59,130 nt of DNA from Zygnema cylindricum (GCA_037447655.1 JBBHKE010002753.1:1-59130); one strand, 5' to 3'; counted from the stretch's first letter, positions 11,870-23,289 are shown. The notes: generated from the sequence alone by a model not told the origin. Made by a program: numbers and translations.

Positions 11870-12755
11870 TCCTCGATCTTCTTCTTCTCCAATTCCGTAT
11901 CCTCCGCTGAAAACGCAACAGTTTTATTTGGGGGTCTTTGAGGAATAGAAGGTCCGCGATGTCTTCATCCTTTCCGGAAGATACCTGTTTCAAGAGCTTT
12001 TATATACAAAGGACAAGCTCTGAAAGAGTGACCATCGGTATAACAATAAACACATTTCTCAAACTGAGGATTAAACTCATTCCATTGATATCTAATTTCC
12101 CTCTGAAATTGAGCCGTGAAGGTTACAGCTGTTTTCCTAGATCAAAAAATTGTTTGAGTGGCTTCTTCTGACAAGATAAACTCTATAGCTGTTTACAAAT
12201 TCCAAAGAGGTTTGGACAATTTTTTCATTTCATCCGAGGCTCCTTTATATTCACTAGGTAGCCCATTTAAGAGATTCATGGCCTGATGATAAGGGGAGAA
12301 ACTCCCCCCAGAACATGCATTTTCTGACAATAACATTCGAAACCAATTAGTGTATTCCACCATGCTACCGCCTGTGTACTTATACTCATAGATCTGACCA
12401 GCAGTTATAATCTCATGCTGGTCACTAGCTCTAACATAAGAAGATTTCAAAGCATCCCACAAATCTGATGCCTTTGTAATATTAATATATGTCATATGCA
12501 ATTCTTTTGATATCATAAGCTTCACTAAATGCAAAGCTTGGTCATTTTTCTGATCAAATGTGGCATCAGATTCTGCCAGAGATCCATTTAAGACAACAAT
12601 AAGTTTCACTTGCTTGAAGTAAGACTTAACTAAATTTGCCCAATACAGATATTCACGTCCATCAAAGACTGGAATTCGTGAAGGCGGGCCCGTGAACTGT
12701 TGTTCTGAGGCAACAGCTGAAATGAAGATGAAGAATAAGCACCACTAGTAGTCAT
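11870..12755 (-). pseudogene. Cop3 gag (starts inside the 5' LTR)
   Basis: The gag frame begins at the LTR ATG (12755, MTTSGAYSSSSF) and passes the primer-site region. The UBN2-like core follows (about 12193-12609): ALHLVKLMISKELH, ASDLWDALKSSYVR and NLLNGLPSEYKG blocks. The zinc knuckle CVYCYTDGHSFRAC (about 12015-12060) fits CX2CX4HX4C. Frames change near 12630 and between core and knuckle. The Ser/Thr-rich amino end is the LTR-encoded part also found in other copies of this LTR family. Confidence 0.8.
12685..12697 (-). promoter_or_regulatory. Cop3 primer binding site, degenerate
   Basis: Directly after the 5' LTR the minus strand reads GTTCACGGGCCCG. It aligns to the GGTTATGGGCCCA site of Cop6 with several changes, and the central ATG has become ACG. 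It is recognisable only by comparison. Confidence 0.5.
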
Positions 12756-13543
12756 TGTAGAACAAAGCAAGAGAGGAAGCTTCCACAAATACAAATGGCA
12801 AAACAACAACTTTGACAGACAACAATTTTCAATAGAGGGACACAATAGTCTTTCAAATCTACCACAATGTAGATATCATACAAAAAAACACACACATAAA
12901 ATTTCATTTAATTTTGCTCACAGATCTATGAGATATTCAGAGGTGAATTTTCATAAAACTGAGTGTACAGTTTTTCATATCATTTGTTCCTAATGAATCA
13001 AAATTTACTAAGTCCTACTTCTATACACTGAAACTACACTAAGCTGTACGGAGGCATTCCAGCCGTACATCTAACATTCTAACACAAAAATATTGTGAGT
13101 ATACCTGTATACTGAAGGAATGTCATAATCACATTCTCAACACTAAACAACTAATTCACTACACACAAAATATGTTCTACCAAATATTTACACCGAAGTT
13201 CCGACAATGTAAACTGATAGTGATCTAGTCATGCCACGTCAGTATTTGTTGGCGGCGGCTGTCAACCGTCCGATTAGAGGATTTGGCACCATAGATGTGA
13301 CTTCACGAAGTATTGTGGCCCTGCCGAATTTCTGTACGTCCACGGAGGACATACTCATGCATTTCTCTCAAGTGACAACGCATGTCCCAAGTGTGAATAA
13401 ACCGTGAACTCCCAACTTCACTGTCACACTAATTTTGGTAAGTACTGAACCGAACTCAACCAAAAATAACTTAAGTCCTGAACAACCCTCTCTCTCTCTC
13501 TCACAGCTGAGGCATAGAATACTAAAGCTTTCTAAAATCTACA
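12698..13543 (-). repeat. Cop3 5' LTR
   Basis: Partner of 7772-8622. The dyad GTACGG AGGCATTCCAG CCGTAC lies near 13046, followed on the minus strand by TATAGAAGTAGGACTTAG, which I read as TATA box and start region. The (CT)n run near 13490 is in U3. The gag start codon is at 12755 within the LTR. Confidence 0.88.
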
Positions 13544-13548
13544 GTAGA

Positions 13549-13732
13549 TGGGTGACAGCTATCAATGATGAGATGGCTTGCATTATGGAAGCAAACACTT
13601 GGGAGTTGGTGGATTATCCGCCGGATAGAAAGCCAATAGGATGCAAATTGGTATTTAAGTTGAAGCTCAATCCAAATAACACTATCGAGCAATACAAGGC
13701 CAGATTAGTGGCACTTGTATTTATCGACCAAC
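13549..13732 (+). pseudogene. Cop2 RT fragment, right of the Cop3 insertion
   Basis: Resumes the Cop2 frame exactly where it was cut at 7771 once Cop3 and one copy of gtaga are removed. It encodes the RT amino end (WVTAINDEMACIMEANTWEL, PPDRKPIGCK, KARLVA). Near 13732 it stops abruptly and runs into LTR sequence, so the rest of Cop2 RT and RNase H has been deleted. Confidence 0.85.
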
Positions 13733-13735
13733 TTT

Positions 13736-13950
13736 GGTCAGCCATAACTTAATGCTCAAGGGAGCAATTTCAGTGATTCTTTTTGCACCGGACTCAAAAG
13801 AGTCCAGGCTACGTAGGGGTATAGTCAGTCAGAGATTTTTGTGTCCCATGGTGGGACTTATTCATTGTCTGAGTCAAAAGTGCATATACTATCCTAGAGG
13901 CTTCACATAAGCTAGACATTCTATGGTCCAATGGAGGTCACATAATTTCA
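13736..13950 (+). repeat. LTR U5 fragment
   Basis: The last ~215 bases of a plus-strand LTR: the CATAACTTA segment, the hairpin GGACTC AAAA GAGTCC (13790-13805), and the end TCACATAATTTCA. It joins Cop2 RT on the left and Cop4 pol on the right without PBS or gag, so it marks a deletion or recombination join between two elements. Confidence 0.75.
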
Positions 13951-16752
13951 AAAAGAAGAATGCTTTCTATGTTGGTGTTTTTAAGTTGATGATTTGGCAT
14001 AACCGGTTGGGGCATGTGCATTTTGATAGGTTGAGGGAAATAAAAAAGCTTGGGGTTGTAGAAGGCATTTAGTTCGGGGATAATGAAATGATGGATGATT
14101 GTAGTGGTTGTGCTCAAGGTAAGGCTCACTGATTTCCCTTTCCGAAACCCGCCACATATAGAGGTGAGAAAGTACTAGAATATATTTGGGGACCTGCAAA
14201 AGTTTCTTTAGTTGGAGGAAAGAGGTTTATGTTGACAATAACTGATGACTGGTCTAGATACTCTAGAGTCAACTTCGTAAAAACAAAGTTTGAAACATCA
14301 ACTTACTTCAAATAATATAAAGCCTGGAGTGAGAAGTTGCATGAAACCCCCATTAAGAGGATAAGGAGTGATAATGGGGGGGAAAAACCTCTAACATGTT
14401 TGAGGATTATCTAAGAGATGAGGGAGTGCAGCACCAGAAAACCGTACCATATAACCCGGAACAAAATGGGGTAGTTGAGAGGTTGAATCGAACATTAGGA
14501 GATAGTGTATGGAGTATGTTGGCCGACAAGAAAATAGGAAAGAGATTTTGGGCAGAAGCAATGAACCGTGCCAACTACATTAAGAATAGAGTCCTTACCT
14601 TAGCTGTAAAGGGAGTGACACCTTATGAGAGATGGGTTGGAAGGAAACCGGATATCTCACACCTTAAAGTATTCGGTAGCCAAGTTTACAGTCTTGACAC
14701 GGATAGGATAAACTAGAAACTAGATGCTAACGGAAAACCTGGATACTTTGTGGGATATGATGAGGATGTCAAGGGATATGGAGTCTATGACTAAGCAAAG
14801 AAAGATATCATTCTGGACAAACACTTAGTTGTCATAGATGAAGGGAAGTCATTTGACCCCTTCAAATATACAAAGAAGATTAGAATCAGATTTGAGTCTG
14901 AAAGTGAGGAGAACTCAGTCGTTCCCGATAGGGACATGAGTGAAATCGTGATTGCACAATCAGGGGAGATCCGAGATATAGCAGATTCAACGGAAACCTC
15001 ATATACTCATATGGACTTCGAGGAAATAGAAGAATTCAGATCAGAACTAGCTTTCACGGACAAGAGAGCCGATAAGAAAGTGAGGAGATATCTAAGACTT
15101 CAATCCATTCCACCTTCAAGGTTTGAGGGAGGGAAAAGGAGCAGCAAAAGGATACAAGAAAAGCAGGACGCTCAAAAGGTAACTAAGTTTTCTCACCCAG
15201 ATGACCATAAGTCTTACTCACAAGCAGTGAAAAGTCCGGAGAAATAAAGGTGGATTAGAGCAATAAATGATGAGATGGCTTCTATCATGGAACCAAATAC
15301 TTGGGAACTAGCGGATTTTCCTCCAGACAGAAAACCTATTGGGTGTAAATGGGTATTTAAACAAAAGCTGAACTCACATAATACCATTGAGAGATTTAAG
15401 GCTCGATTGGTAGCGAAAGGGTTTACCCAAAAGGAGGGGATTGACTATGAGGAGACCTTTGCTCCAGTTGTTCGATTCCTTTCAGTAAGGATTATCCTTA
15501 GTCTGGCAGCAGCGAAAGACATGGAAATACACCAGATGGACATTAAGACTGCTTTTCTTAATGGTGAGTTAGAGGAAGAAATTTTCATGAGGCAACCTGA
15601 GGGGTTCGTGGAGGAAGGAGAAGAGAGCAAAGTCTGCAGGCTCATAAAGTTCTTGTATGGACTTAACCAGGCTCCCCAACAGTGGAATAAGAAACTAGAT
15701 GAGTTTCTCACTGGTCTGGGATATATCCGTGTAAGCTTTGATCATTCTATCTATATGTTTGAGGATGAGAATGGTGTGATTTTTATTGCAATATATGTGG
15801 ATGATCTGCTGGTGTTAAGTAAGGCTTTTGGAAAAGATCAATAAATTAAATAAAGATCTTAGAAGCAGATTTGACATGAAAGATTTAGGGGAGGCAAATA
15901 CATTTCGGGCATCCAAATGGAGAGAGATAGGGGGAAAAGGATTATCACACTTACTCAGAAAGAAGCAATAGGTAATATGCTTGAGAAATTCTAGAAGGAA
16001 AAGGCTATCAGTTGTACCACTCACATAGACTTGAAAAAAAATAAGTGATGGGAGTGCAGAAAGAAGAGTGGTAATCTTAGATGACTAGATGAGTCCAGAA
16101 GAGACAGAATTTATGAAATCCATTCCTTACAGGCAGGTTGTAGGAAGTTTAATCTACTTTATGAACTCTACCAGGTCGGACATAGCGATAACAGTTGGAG
16201 TACTCAGTAGGAGTCTTAATGATCCTAGGAAGAGAGACTGGGAGATAGCCAAGAGAGTCATGAGATATATCTGGTGGGAACTAGAGAGTTATGGTTGCAT
16301 TTGGGACAGAAGAACACTGACATCACTATTTCGAGTGATGCTAGTTATGAGGACGCACCTATGAGAAGATGCACTTCCGAGTATGTGTTGTATGTGGGGA
16401 AGGTGCTTGTTGTTGGAGCAGTAAGCAACAAAAGGTGGTTGCTCAGTCTACTATGGAGGCTGAGTATATGGCCTCTTGTTTGGCTGTGAAAGAGTTGATG
16501 TGGGTCAAATCCTTGTTGCAAGAATTGGGATATATGAAGGAGCGAGTGCATGAAGTCTTTTGTGATAATCAGGTTGCCATTGCCGTTGCAGCCAATCAAA
16601 ACATCATTTCAAGGCTAAGCATATGGACATAAGATTGAGCTTCGTGAGGGAAAAAGTTGAAAATAAAATTGTAAATCTTGTGTATAAATCCGATGAAGAA
16701 ATGGTGGCTAACATGATGACCAAACCTGTGCCCTCTCCAAAATTAAATTATT
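13951..16752 (+). pseudogene. Cop4 pol (pre-integrase to RNase H)
   Basis: A decayed copia pol close to Cop9. The zinc region is at about 13990-14130 (WHNRLGHVH, CSGCAQGK). The first integrase aspartate has been lost in a short deletion (LEYIWGPAK where relatives have HTDIWGPAK). The second survives in RSDNGGE (near 14370) and the glutamate in NGVVERLNRT (near 14475). RT is at 15275-15844 (YVDD near 15797) and RNase H at 16089-16752, ending in the PSPKL block. Stops and frameshifts occur near 14070, 14130, 14312, 14395, 14717, 15246, 15844 and 16270. Gag, protease and the 5' end are absent. At 16752 the sequence jumps straight into the middle of an LTR. Confidence 0.9.
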
Positions 16753-16754
16753 TA

Positions 16755-16830
16755 AGTCCGGCAGGACTCGAACCTCTGACCAGCAGAGCGCGGCGTAACC
16801 GTTAGCTCTTACCAGTCTGTCGTAGAAGTC
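16755..16830 (-). other. Antisense tRNA-like segment in LTR (type A)
   Basis: The minus strand contains GGTTCGAGTCC (16764-16774), an exact match to the pol III B box and tRNA T-arm, followed by CGGACTT as in a tRNA acceptor end. Counterparts lie at the same place in the Cop9 LTRs. I could not draw a full cloverleaf, so it is tRNA-derived at best, not a tRNA gene. Confidence 0.5.
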
Positions 16831-17545
16831 TGTTAGGAGATATAGGGTTTGATATGTACTTTAACTATTGTATAGTACTGAAACAAATTAACTGAAATAT
16901 GAACGAATGAACATAGAACTAGTTAAGGTTTTGTGTGGTCGTCATTTTGCACGAAACAAATGAATCAGACATTTGTTTCGACAGTCGACATTTAATGTCG
17001 GATTTAATTCGACGGCACACATCATCACCGAGATCGCAGAGTGGTCACTTTGGCTTTTATGGACGTGGCATGACCTGGCGCCGCGTGGAAGGAAGACATT
17101 CGGTCGCGGGAATTTCGGGGAACATACGGATGAGTGGAAAAGTGACACGTGTCCACTCAGTGGCCATGACGTACACAGGCCGTACAGAAAGTAAATCGGC
17201 CATAGTACTTTTCTCTACTTTACAGTCATATGATTAGTTCGTACTTTTATAGATAGGGGTTGTGAGAGGGGTTTAGGACTTAGGAAAATTTGGTAGGTAG
17301 TCACCTCTCTCTAAGAGAGCTTTGTATAAAATTGGCATTTTTTCCGGCTCATATCTTATCAGCTGGTTGGCCATTTTTAGTGATTTTTTTTCCTACGGAC
17401 TCAGGGGAGTCCAGGCTGCAGAGGGGTGCAGTCAAACTATCAGCTTGCCTTCTAACGCAGCAGTGGTTGTGGCTTGAATTGGGTTAGTGAAAACTATCTA
17501 GAGGCTTACTGAATTATGTAGTCCAATCGAGGACACAGAATTGCA
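16755..17545 (+). repeat. Cop4 3' LTR, 5' part deleted
   Basis: Matches the Cop9 LTR from its tRNA-like segment to its end (GAATTGCA). The first ~220 bases of the LTR and the polypurine tract are missing. It contains the exact antisense B box (16764-16774), TATAGATAGGGG near 17249, and the hairpin GGACTC AGGG GAGTCC (17397-17412). Confidence 0.82.
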
Positions 17546-17602
17546 ATGACGAAATCTGTGCTTTCTCCAAAATTGCTATTTTGTACAGAAAAGTATGGAT
17601 AA
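17546..17602 (+). pseudogene. Cop5: last codons of a copia pol
   Basis: A short frame MTKSVLSPKLLFCTEKYG plus stop is the carboxyl end seen in the other elements (MMTKPVPSPKLKFC pattern). It abuts the Cop4 LTR end on the left and a polypurine tract with LTR start on the right. It is therefore the target element that Cop4 entered, or its recombinant partner. Confidence 0.75.
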
Positions 17603-17633
17603 AAACTTAAAAGTGACTAAGAATTAAAGGGAA

Positions 17634-18370
17634 TGATGAAAAATTAATTCACAAGTCACTAGTTTATTTCCTAGACTCTAGATATAGGAGAGAGAGTTAG
17701 GCGGAGAGGCAGCAGGGATGCCTCCTTAGCAGACTAAAGAGAGAGAGAGAGATGGGAGTAATTCACAAATTGATTTGACCTATATTAGATTTGATCCAAC
17801 GTTCTACAAGATGATGCCGTACGGCGTAGCCGTTCACATTATCTGTTAGGTCTTGATAAAACGTTAGGTAGATTAGGTGTCACTCAAACTTTAACATGTA
17901 AAATTACACATAATCCATTTAACGGATTACGAAACGAAACAACATTGAATTTGAACAGGCGTGATTAATTGTCGGTTTTCGATCGGATGCCTGACACTAG
18001 AGCCAAAGTACCGGAGTGGACATTTGGCGGTTTGTGAGCTAATGTCGGGAGATGACACGTGACAAGGCATGAGCGGACAATGGACATTACGGGGAGAGCA
18101 ATTATGGCTCAAGAACTGGCGTCAACGGGACAACCATGCCGTACTATGGCCGTATAAGAAGTACAGCGACACCTGTACCTTTTTGTACCTTACAGTCTTT
18201 TGAATGGTTAAGTACAGTAGTAGTAGGAGGTTCAGAGAGGGATCTAGGACTTAGACAATTTTTGAGGCGCCTCTCTTTGAGAAGCCATTTGTATTCATAG
18301 GCCATCTTTGGCTAGCGATAACTTATTGCTCAAGGGGGCAAATCCATAAATTCTTTTTGCGTTTGACTTG
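17634..18370 (+). repeat. Cop5 LTR, truncated at 3' end
   Basis: Starts TGATGAAAAATT after a purine-rich tract (17621-17633) and keeps the usual order: GA-rich run near 17735, the CTAGGACTTAG start motif (about 18240), GCGCCTCTC, and CATAACTTA-like and TTCTTTTTGC segments. It stops near 18370 before the U5 hairpin. An earlier LTR family, clearly diverged from the others. Confidence 0.7.
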
Positions 18371-19139
18371 TGTACGATTTGTCGAATTTTGTACTAGTAC
18401 GTACTGTAGTATTAAAACTCTGATGGCAAATCCATTTTAGGCGAAATGTACCCAAATTAGAATTATAGATATATTAGAGTAATTTTTTTTTTCCAAAATT
18501 GTGAAAAATCCAAATTAACAGTGTTGTGTATCGACAAGAATATATCGCGATAACGCCGACACCGATAGTTATCAAGTATCCAACGGTCAGGGTTCTAGAT
18601 ATATCGCTCTGAGACCAACAAATTCCTTATCGACGATAAATGGAAAAAATATAGTTTGTTATATAACAATATTTTATAATATACTGTATTATAATTTTCA
18701 CTGTATACAGCGTGGCATGCCACCTTTAATTATCTGTTCCGTAATATGTGTAACGAGATAACGACGGCTGAGTACAACGGAAGAAATCGTACATCCGTAC
18801 GGTTTGAACCGTACAGTTATCGCCGATAATTATTGGTACTAGTGTTATCGCGATAAAATACCGATATTATCGGTATTTTATCTGCGATAACAACGGTGTC
18901 GATATATCGTGCCAATATATCGATTATCGGCAAGCCAAAAAAAGGTACATATTCGATTTACGACAAAACCTTGATACAAAACACTAAAAATTAGAGTTAA
19001 TAACGCTATTTTTTACACTAATAATTTATTAACGCTACTACACCGCGAATCGTTATTAGTGTCAAAGTCACTAATTTCGGTTCTTAAAATTTTGATTTTT
19101 TTCCACAATTAGCATACATGATTTTAAATTTTTCGTGAC
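18371..19139. repeat. AT-rich repeat with TATCG palindromes
   Basis: No gene. From about 18520 to 18935 short palindromes cluster: TATCGCGATA, CCGATATTATCGG, TTATCGCGATAA and ATATATCG repeats. From about 19040 to 19139 lies a copy of the repeat seen again at 58841-58945 (TACACCGCGAATCGTTATTA, GTGTCAAAGTCACTA, TTCTTAAAATTTTGATTTT). Confidence 0.55.
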
Positions 19140-19349
19140 GTTAATGTTGAAATTCAAGTATTTTCTAGGTCTAGAGATTCTAGAATAAAATGCAAAAAAG
19201 AGACATTGACACCCTGCCTCTAACTCTTCTCTTAAGTCCCCACACTTGTCGCAGTCACTGAAGACTAAAAGAGGAGTTAGAGCCATGGCTGCCTAGGCTG
19301 TCCAAAGAGGACAGGAAGGCCAATCTTGATAGAGTTACAAAAGGTTTGA

Positions 19350-19430
19350 CGGACCCACAATTTGATCCTGGTACCCGTCGTCCGTCAAAGTAGAAGTTAG
19401 CTTTATCCTATAAGTCTAGGAGCGGTGCTA
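19350..19430 (-). other. Antisense tRNA-like segment in LTR (type B)
   Basis: Minus-strand GGTACCAGGATCAAATTGTGG then GTCCGTC resembles a T-arm and acceptor end. It is a more decayed copy of the segments at 29641-29725 and 43185-43275. Confidence 0.4.
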
Positions 19431-19926
19431 TGATACATGGAGTTTGACATATATATAAATACTTACACGCAGATTAGTTTGTTTAACGGGAAATAGATAC
19501 GTAGTGCATAGATACAATTTTAGATAGTACGGAGTACGGTTTTATATATTGTATGAAACGGATACGACGCATTTGTTTCGACCGCGAAACAAATACTGCG
19601 CGTCTATTTTCAACGGCTAAAAATATATCTGGTTTTTAACAGACGACCACGATAGGCGCCACGATCCCGGAATATGTACTTTTGGTGTTTTACGGTCATC
19701 GCCACATCAAGGGACGCGTGGCCTGTCAACATTGGATTCCAGAAACTCCGGAGATTACGACAAAAATCCGGATACGACATGTGTCGACACTTCAGCCATG
19801 TTGTACGATGGCCATACAGAAAGTACACCGACACTTGTACTTTTTTGTACGACAAAGAAATGTGATTAGTGCCGTACGTCAATAGATAGAGTTTAGAGGG
19901 AGATAGGACTTAGAAAATTTAGTAGG

Positions 19927-21626
19927 TGAAATTTTGTGGTCTCCATTAACCCACAGAATAAGCAGCCTGTGTAAAGCCTCTAAGGTAATATTTGACCCTT
20001 TCACTTTCCCACTTAATAGGTGCCGCCCAAGCACACAAATGTTGTGACCACCCTCACCTCTGTGAAAACAAAACTCCCCTGAGTCAAACGCAAAAAGAAT
20101 CATTGAATTTGCTCCCCTGAGCAGTAAGTACTCCCCTGAGTCAAACGCAAAAAAAATCACTGAATTTGCTCTCTGAGCAGTAAGTTATGGCTAGCTAAAG
20201 ATGGCCTATAAATACAAAAGGTCACCTAGAGAGAGGCGCCTCAAACACTCTAAGTCCTTTAACTCCTACTCACAACTACTTACTACTCTACTTTCGGCCA
20301 ATCAAAAGAGTGTATAGTACAAGAAGGTACAGTGGCCGATTGTACTTGTTATACGGCCATTGTACAACATGGCCTTCTGGTTGACACTTCTCAACATGGG
20401 AGTCATCGTTCCTCCTCCCATCCTTTACAATATCCAATGATGTGGCGCTACGTGGAACAACGCGCCGCTATGTTCGAAAGCCGCCAAATATTCATTCGGG
20501 TTTGGCGGGGGCGACGACGTCCGTCCGATCATGTATTTTAAACGGCTAGATTCGCGTCCGCGAGCGCTGTTTGACTATAGATGTCGTTTCGTCAATTTTG
20601 GTATGTTTTAATGAAAGTGACGTTTTGCGTAACACTTTATTTAATTACCGAACCACATATGTGTATCGTTTCGTTAACGCCTAAATGGTTAAGGCGTATG
20701 TCTATATAGTGTTGTTCTGAGACAAGTGTTGGTACTGAAGATGAAGAAGATGCAGCAGTAGTCATCGTAGAACAAATCAAGAGAGGAAGCTTCCACAAAT
20801 ACCGATGGCTGAACAGCAACTTTGACAGACTATAACTTTCAGAAAAACCCTTCAAACGTCCTGAAAATTTGCCACAATGTAGATAACATACAAAGAAACA
20901 CACACACAAAATTTCAATCAATTCTGCTCACAAATCTGTGAGATATGTAGAAATAAATTTACATAAAACTGAGTGTACAGTTTTCATATCATTTGTTCCT
21001 AAAAATCAAATTCACTAAGTCCTACTTTTATACACCGAAACTACACTAAGCTGTACGGAGGCATTCCAGCCGTACATCTAACATTCTATCAAAAATATTT
21101 ACACCGAAGTTCAGACAACGTAAAGTGATAATGATATAGTCACGCCTCGTCACTATTTGTTGGCGGCGGCTGTCAGCGGTCCGATTAGAGGATTTGGCAC
21201 CGTAGAATTGACTTCACGAAGTCCAGTGGTCTTGCCGAATTCCCGTACGTCCACGGAGGACATACTCACGCATTCTCCCAAGTGACGACACGTGTCCCAA
21301 GTGTGAATGAACCGTGAACTCCCAACTTCACTGTCACACTAATTTCGGTAAGTACTGAACCGAACTCAACCAAAAATAGCTTAAGTCCTGAACAGCTCTC
21401 TCTCACAGCTGAGGCATAAAGAGGACTAAAGCTTTCTAAAAACAACATATTGTACTCTGTAGACCAAGGTTCAAATCTTGCATATGACATCATTTTGGTA
21501 ATCTATCAATCTGTCTGCCTGTCTGCCTGTTTCTTTCTGACTATGGCGTCAGCCATGGTGACTCTCTCTCTCTCTTCACTCTAGAGTCTATATTAAAAAA
21601 TGAATAATAATAACTTCTTTTCAACA
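19927..21626 (-). repeat. Cop6 3' LTR (interrupted by solo LTR B)
   Basis: Runs on the minus strand from TGTTGAAAAGAAG (21626) to CACAAAATTTCA (19927). Without the inserted 738-bp LTR and one duplication it is about 957 bp. It has a local ~58-bp tandem duplication (about 20050-20165) around the CTCCCCTGAGTCAAACGC block that the 5' LTR lacks. Confidence 0.85.
20710..21447 (-). mobile_element. Solo LTR B (Cop3 family)
   Basis: A 738-bp LTR, TGTTG at one end and ACAACA at the other, inside the Cop6 3' LTR. The flanks are tatag (20705-20709) and tattg (21448-21452). The uninterrupted Cop6 5' LTR reads TCTATATTGTACTC at this point, so the duplication was tattg and the left copy has one change. 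It includes the gag-start frame MTTAASSSSSVPTLV and the GTACGG..CCGTAC dyad near 21054. Confidence 0.88.
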
Positions 21627-21636
21627 CTCCCCTTAA
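21627..21636 (-). promoter_or_regulatory. Cop6 polypurine tract
   Basis: Minus-strand TTAAGGGGAG immediately precedes the TGTTG start of the 3' LTR. Confidence 0.65.
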
Positions 21637-21660
21637 TTCTTAGTCAACTTTTAATTTATG

Positions 21661-23241
21661 TCAACAATTTTCTCTGCAAAATTTTAACTTAGGAGAAGGT
21701 ACCGATTTTGTCATCATGTTTGCCATCATCTCTTTATCACTTTTATGAACTAGTTTAATTATTTTATTCTCAACCTTCTCTTTGACAAAGCTTAGTCTTA
21801 TATCCATATGTTTAGCTTTGAAATGGTGTTTTGGATTAGCTGCGATAGAGATAGCAGCTTGATTATCACAAAAGACATTCTGAGTCCCAGATTTCATAAA
21901 CCCAAGTTCTTCGAGTAAAATTTTTACCCACATTAATTCTTTAGTGGCAGCACATAAAGTCATGTATTCAGCCTCCATAGTGGACTGAGCAACTACTCTC
22001 TGTTGTTTGCTACTCCAACAACATGCACCAAATTCAATTTGCAACACATATCTTGTTGTACATCGTCTCAATGGCACATCCCCATAACTAGCATCACTCC
22101 AAGTGGTGACGTCAGTGTGCTCCCCTCCCAAATGCAACCATAATTCCCTTGTTCCCACCAAATATCTCCTCACTCTTTTGGCTGCTTCCCAGTCTCTTTT
22201 CCTAAGTTCATTTAGACTTCTACTGAGAACGCCTACAACCGCAGCTATGTCTGGACGTGTACAATTCATAAAGTAAATTAAACTGCCTACAATTTGCCTA
22301 TAAAGAATTCCTTCCATAAACCTCTTTTCTTCCTCATCCATCTTATCATTCAAAATCAATATCCCTCCCTCTTCAATCCCCTCCGATACTTTCTTTAGAT
22401 CGATGGGAGTGGTACACCCATTTGCTTTCTTCATCTGAAACTTTTTTAGCATATTACCGATAGCTTCTTTCTAAGTGAGTCTTATAATTCTATTCCCTTT
22501 ATCTCTCTCCATTTGAATCCCCAATTTTTTTTTTGCTTCACCGAGATCTTTCATGTCAAACCGACTTCTCAGATCCTGTTTGAGTTTGTTAATTTTGTCT
22601 AATGACTTGCTTAAGACTAACAAATCATCTATATAAATAGCAATAAATATCACTCCATTTTCATCCTCAAATATATATATGGAGTGATCTGAACTTATTC
22701 TAATGTATCCCAAACCTGTCAAAAATTCGTCCAATTTTATGTTCCATTGCCGTGGGGCTTGCTTAAGGCCATAAAGTGATTTTATCAGTTTGCACACCTT
22801 GCTTTCTTCTCCACTTTCCACGAATCCTTCCGGTTGCCTCATGTAGATTTCTTCTTCCAACTCTCCGTGTAAGAAGGCGGTCTTAATATCCATCTGGTAT
22901 ATTTCCTTATCCTTTGCTGCGGCTAAACTTAAGAGGATTCTGACAGAAGGGAATCTGACTACCGATGCAAACGTTTTTTCATAGTCTATTCCTTCTTTCT
23001 GAGTATAACCTTTAGCAACCAACCTAGCCTTATATCTTTCAACAGTATTATCTGGGTTTAGTTTAAGCTTAAAAACCCACTTACATCCAATCGGTTTTCT
23101 GTCTGGTGGACAATCTACCAACTCCCATGTATTCGATTCCATGATAGAGGCCATTTGTTCATTGATGGGAATGATCCACCGGCAGCTTTCTAGGGTATTT
23201 ATGGCCTCTAAGTATGTCTGAGGTTCTTCTGTGTGAGACAT
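21661..23241 (-). pseudogene. Cop6 reverse transcriptase and RNase H
   Basis: Two long open blocks in one frame, separated by a single TAG near 22465 (conserved LTQKEA has become LT-stop-KEA, a CAG to TAG change). RT (22471-23241) has NTWELVDCPPDRKPIGCK, DIKTAFLHGELEEEIYM, SLYGLKQAPRQWN and the catalytic YIDD (near 22630). RNase H (21661-22452) has CTRPDIAAVVGVLSRSL, STMEAEYMTLCAATKELMW, FCDNQAAISIAANP and the usual PSPKLKFCRE end. Apart from that stop and a frame change at the integrase side, this is one of the best-kept RT modules here. Confidence 0.92.
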
Positions 23242-23289
23242 CTTTGTGAGTTTGTTATTTACATGTCTTTCTTGAAGCCGTTTACTACT

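Larger units (their letters stand above)
7772..13543 (-). mobile_element. Cop3: full-length copia element in Cop2
   Basis: A complete two-LTR element on the minus strand. It is flanked by the 5-bp duplication gtaga (7767-7771 and 13544-13548) and sits in the Cop2 pol frame. LTRs are 851 bp (left) and 846 bp (right). The left LTR end reads TAATGTTCT where relatives have TGTTGTTCT, and the right end reads ATCTACA for ACAACA, so both tips have mutated. Internal order on the minus strand is gag, protease, integrase, RT, RNase H. Frameshifts separate the blocks, so it is not autonomous. The LTRs have diverged clearly, which makes this older than Cop7. Confidence 0.92.

Noticed and set aside
20637-20921. 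Open frame running through the LTR before the gag ATG (LWKLPLLICSTM-type peptide)
   Set aside because: Seen in all copies of this LTR family because the sequence is shared. It lies upstream of the likely gag start and shows no codon signature of its own.
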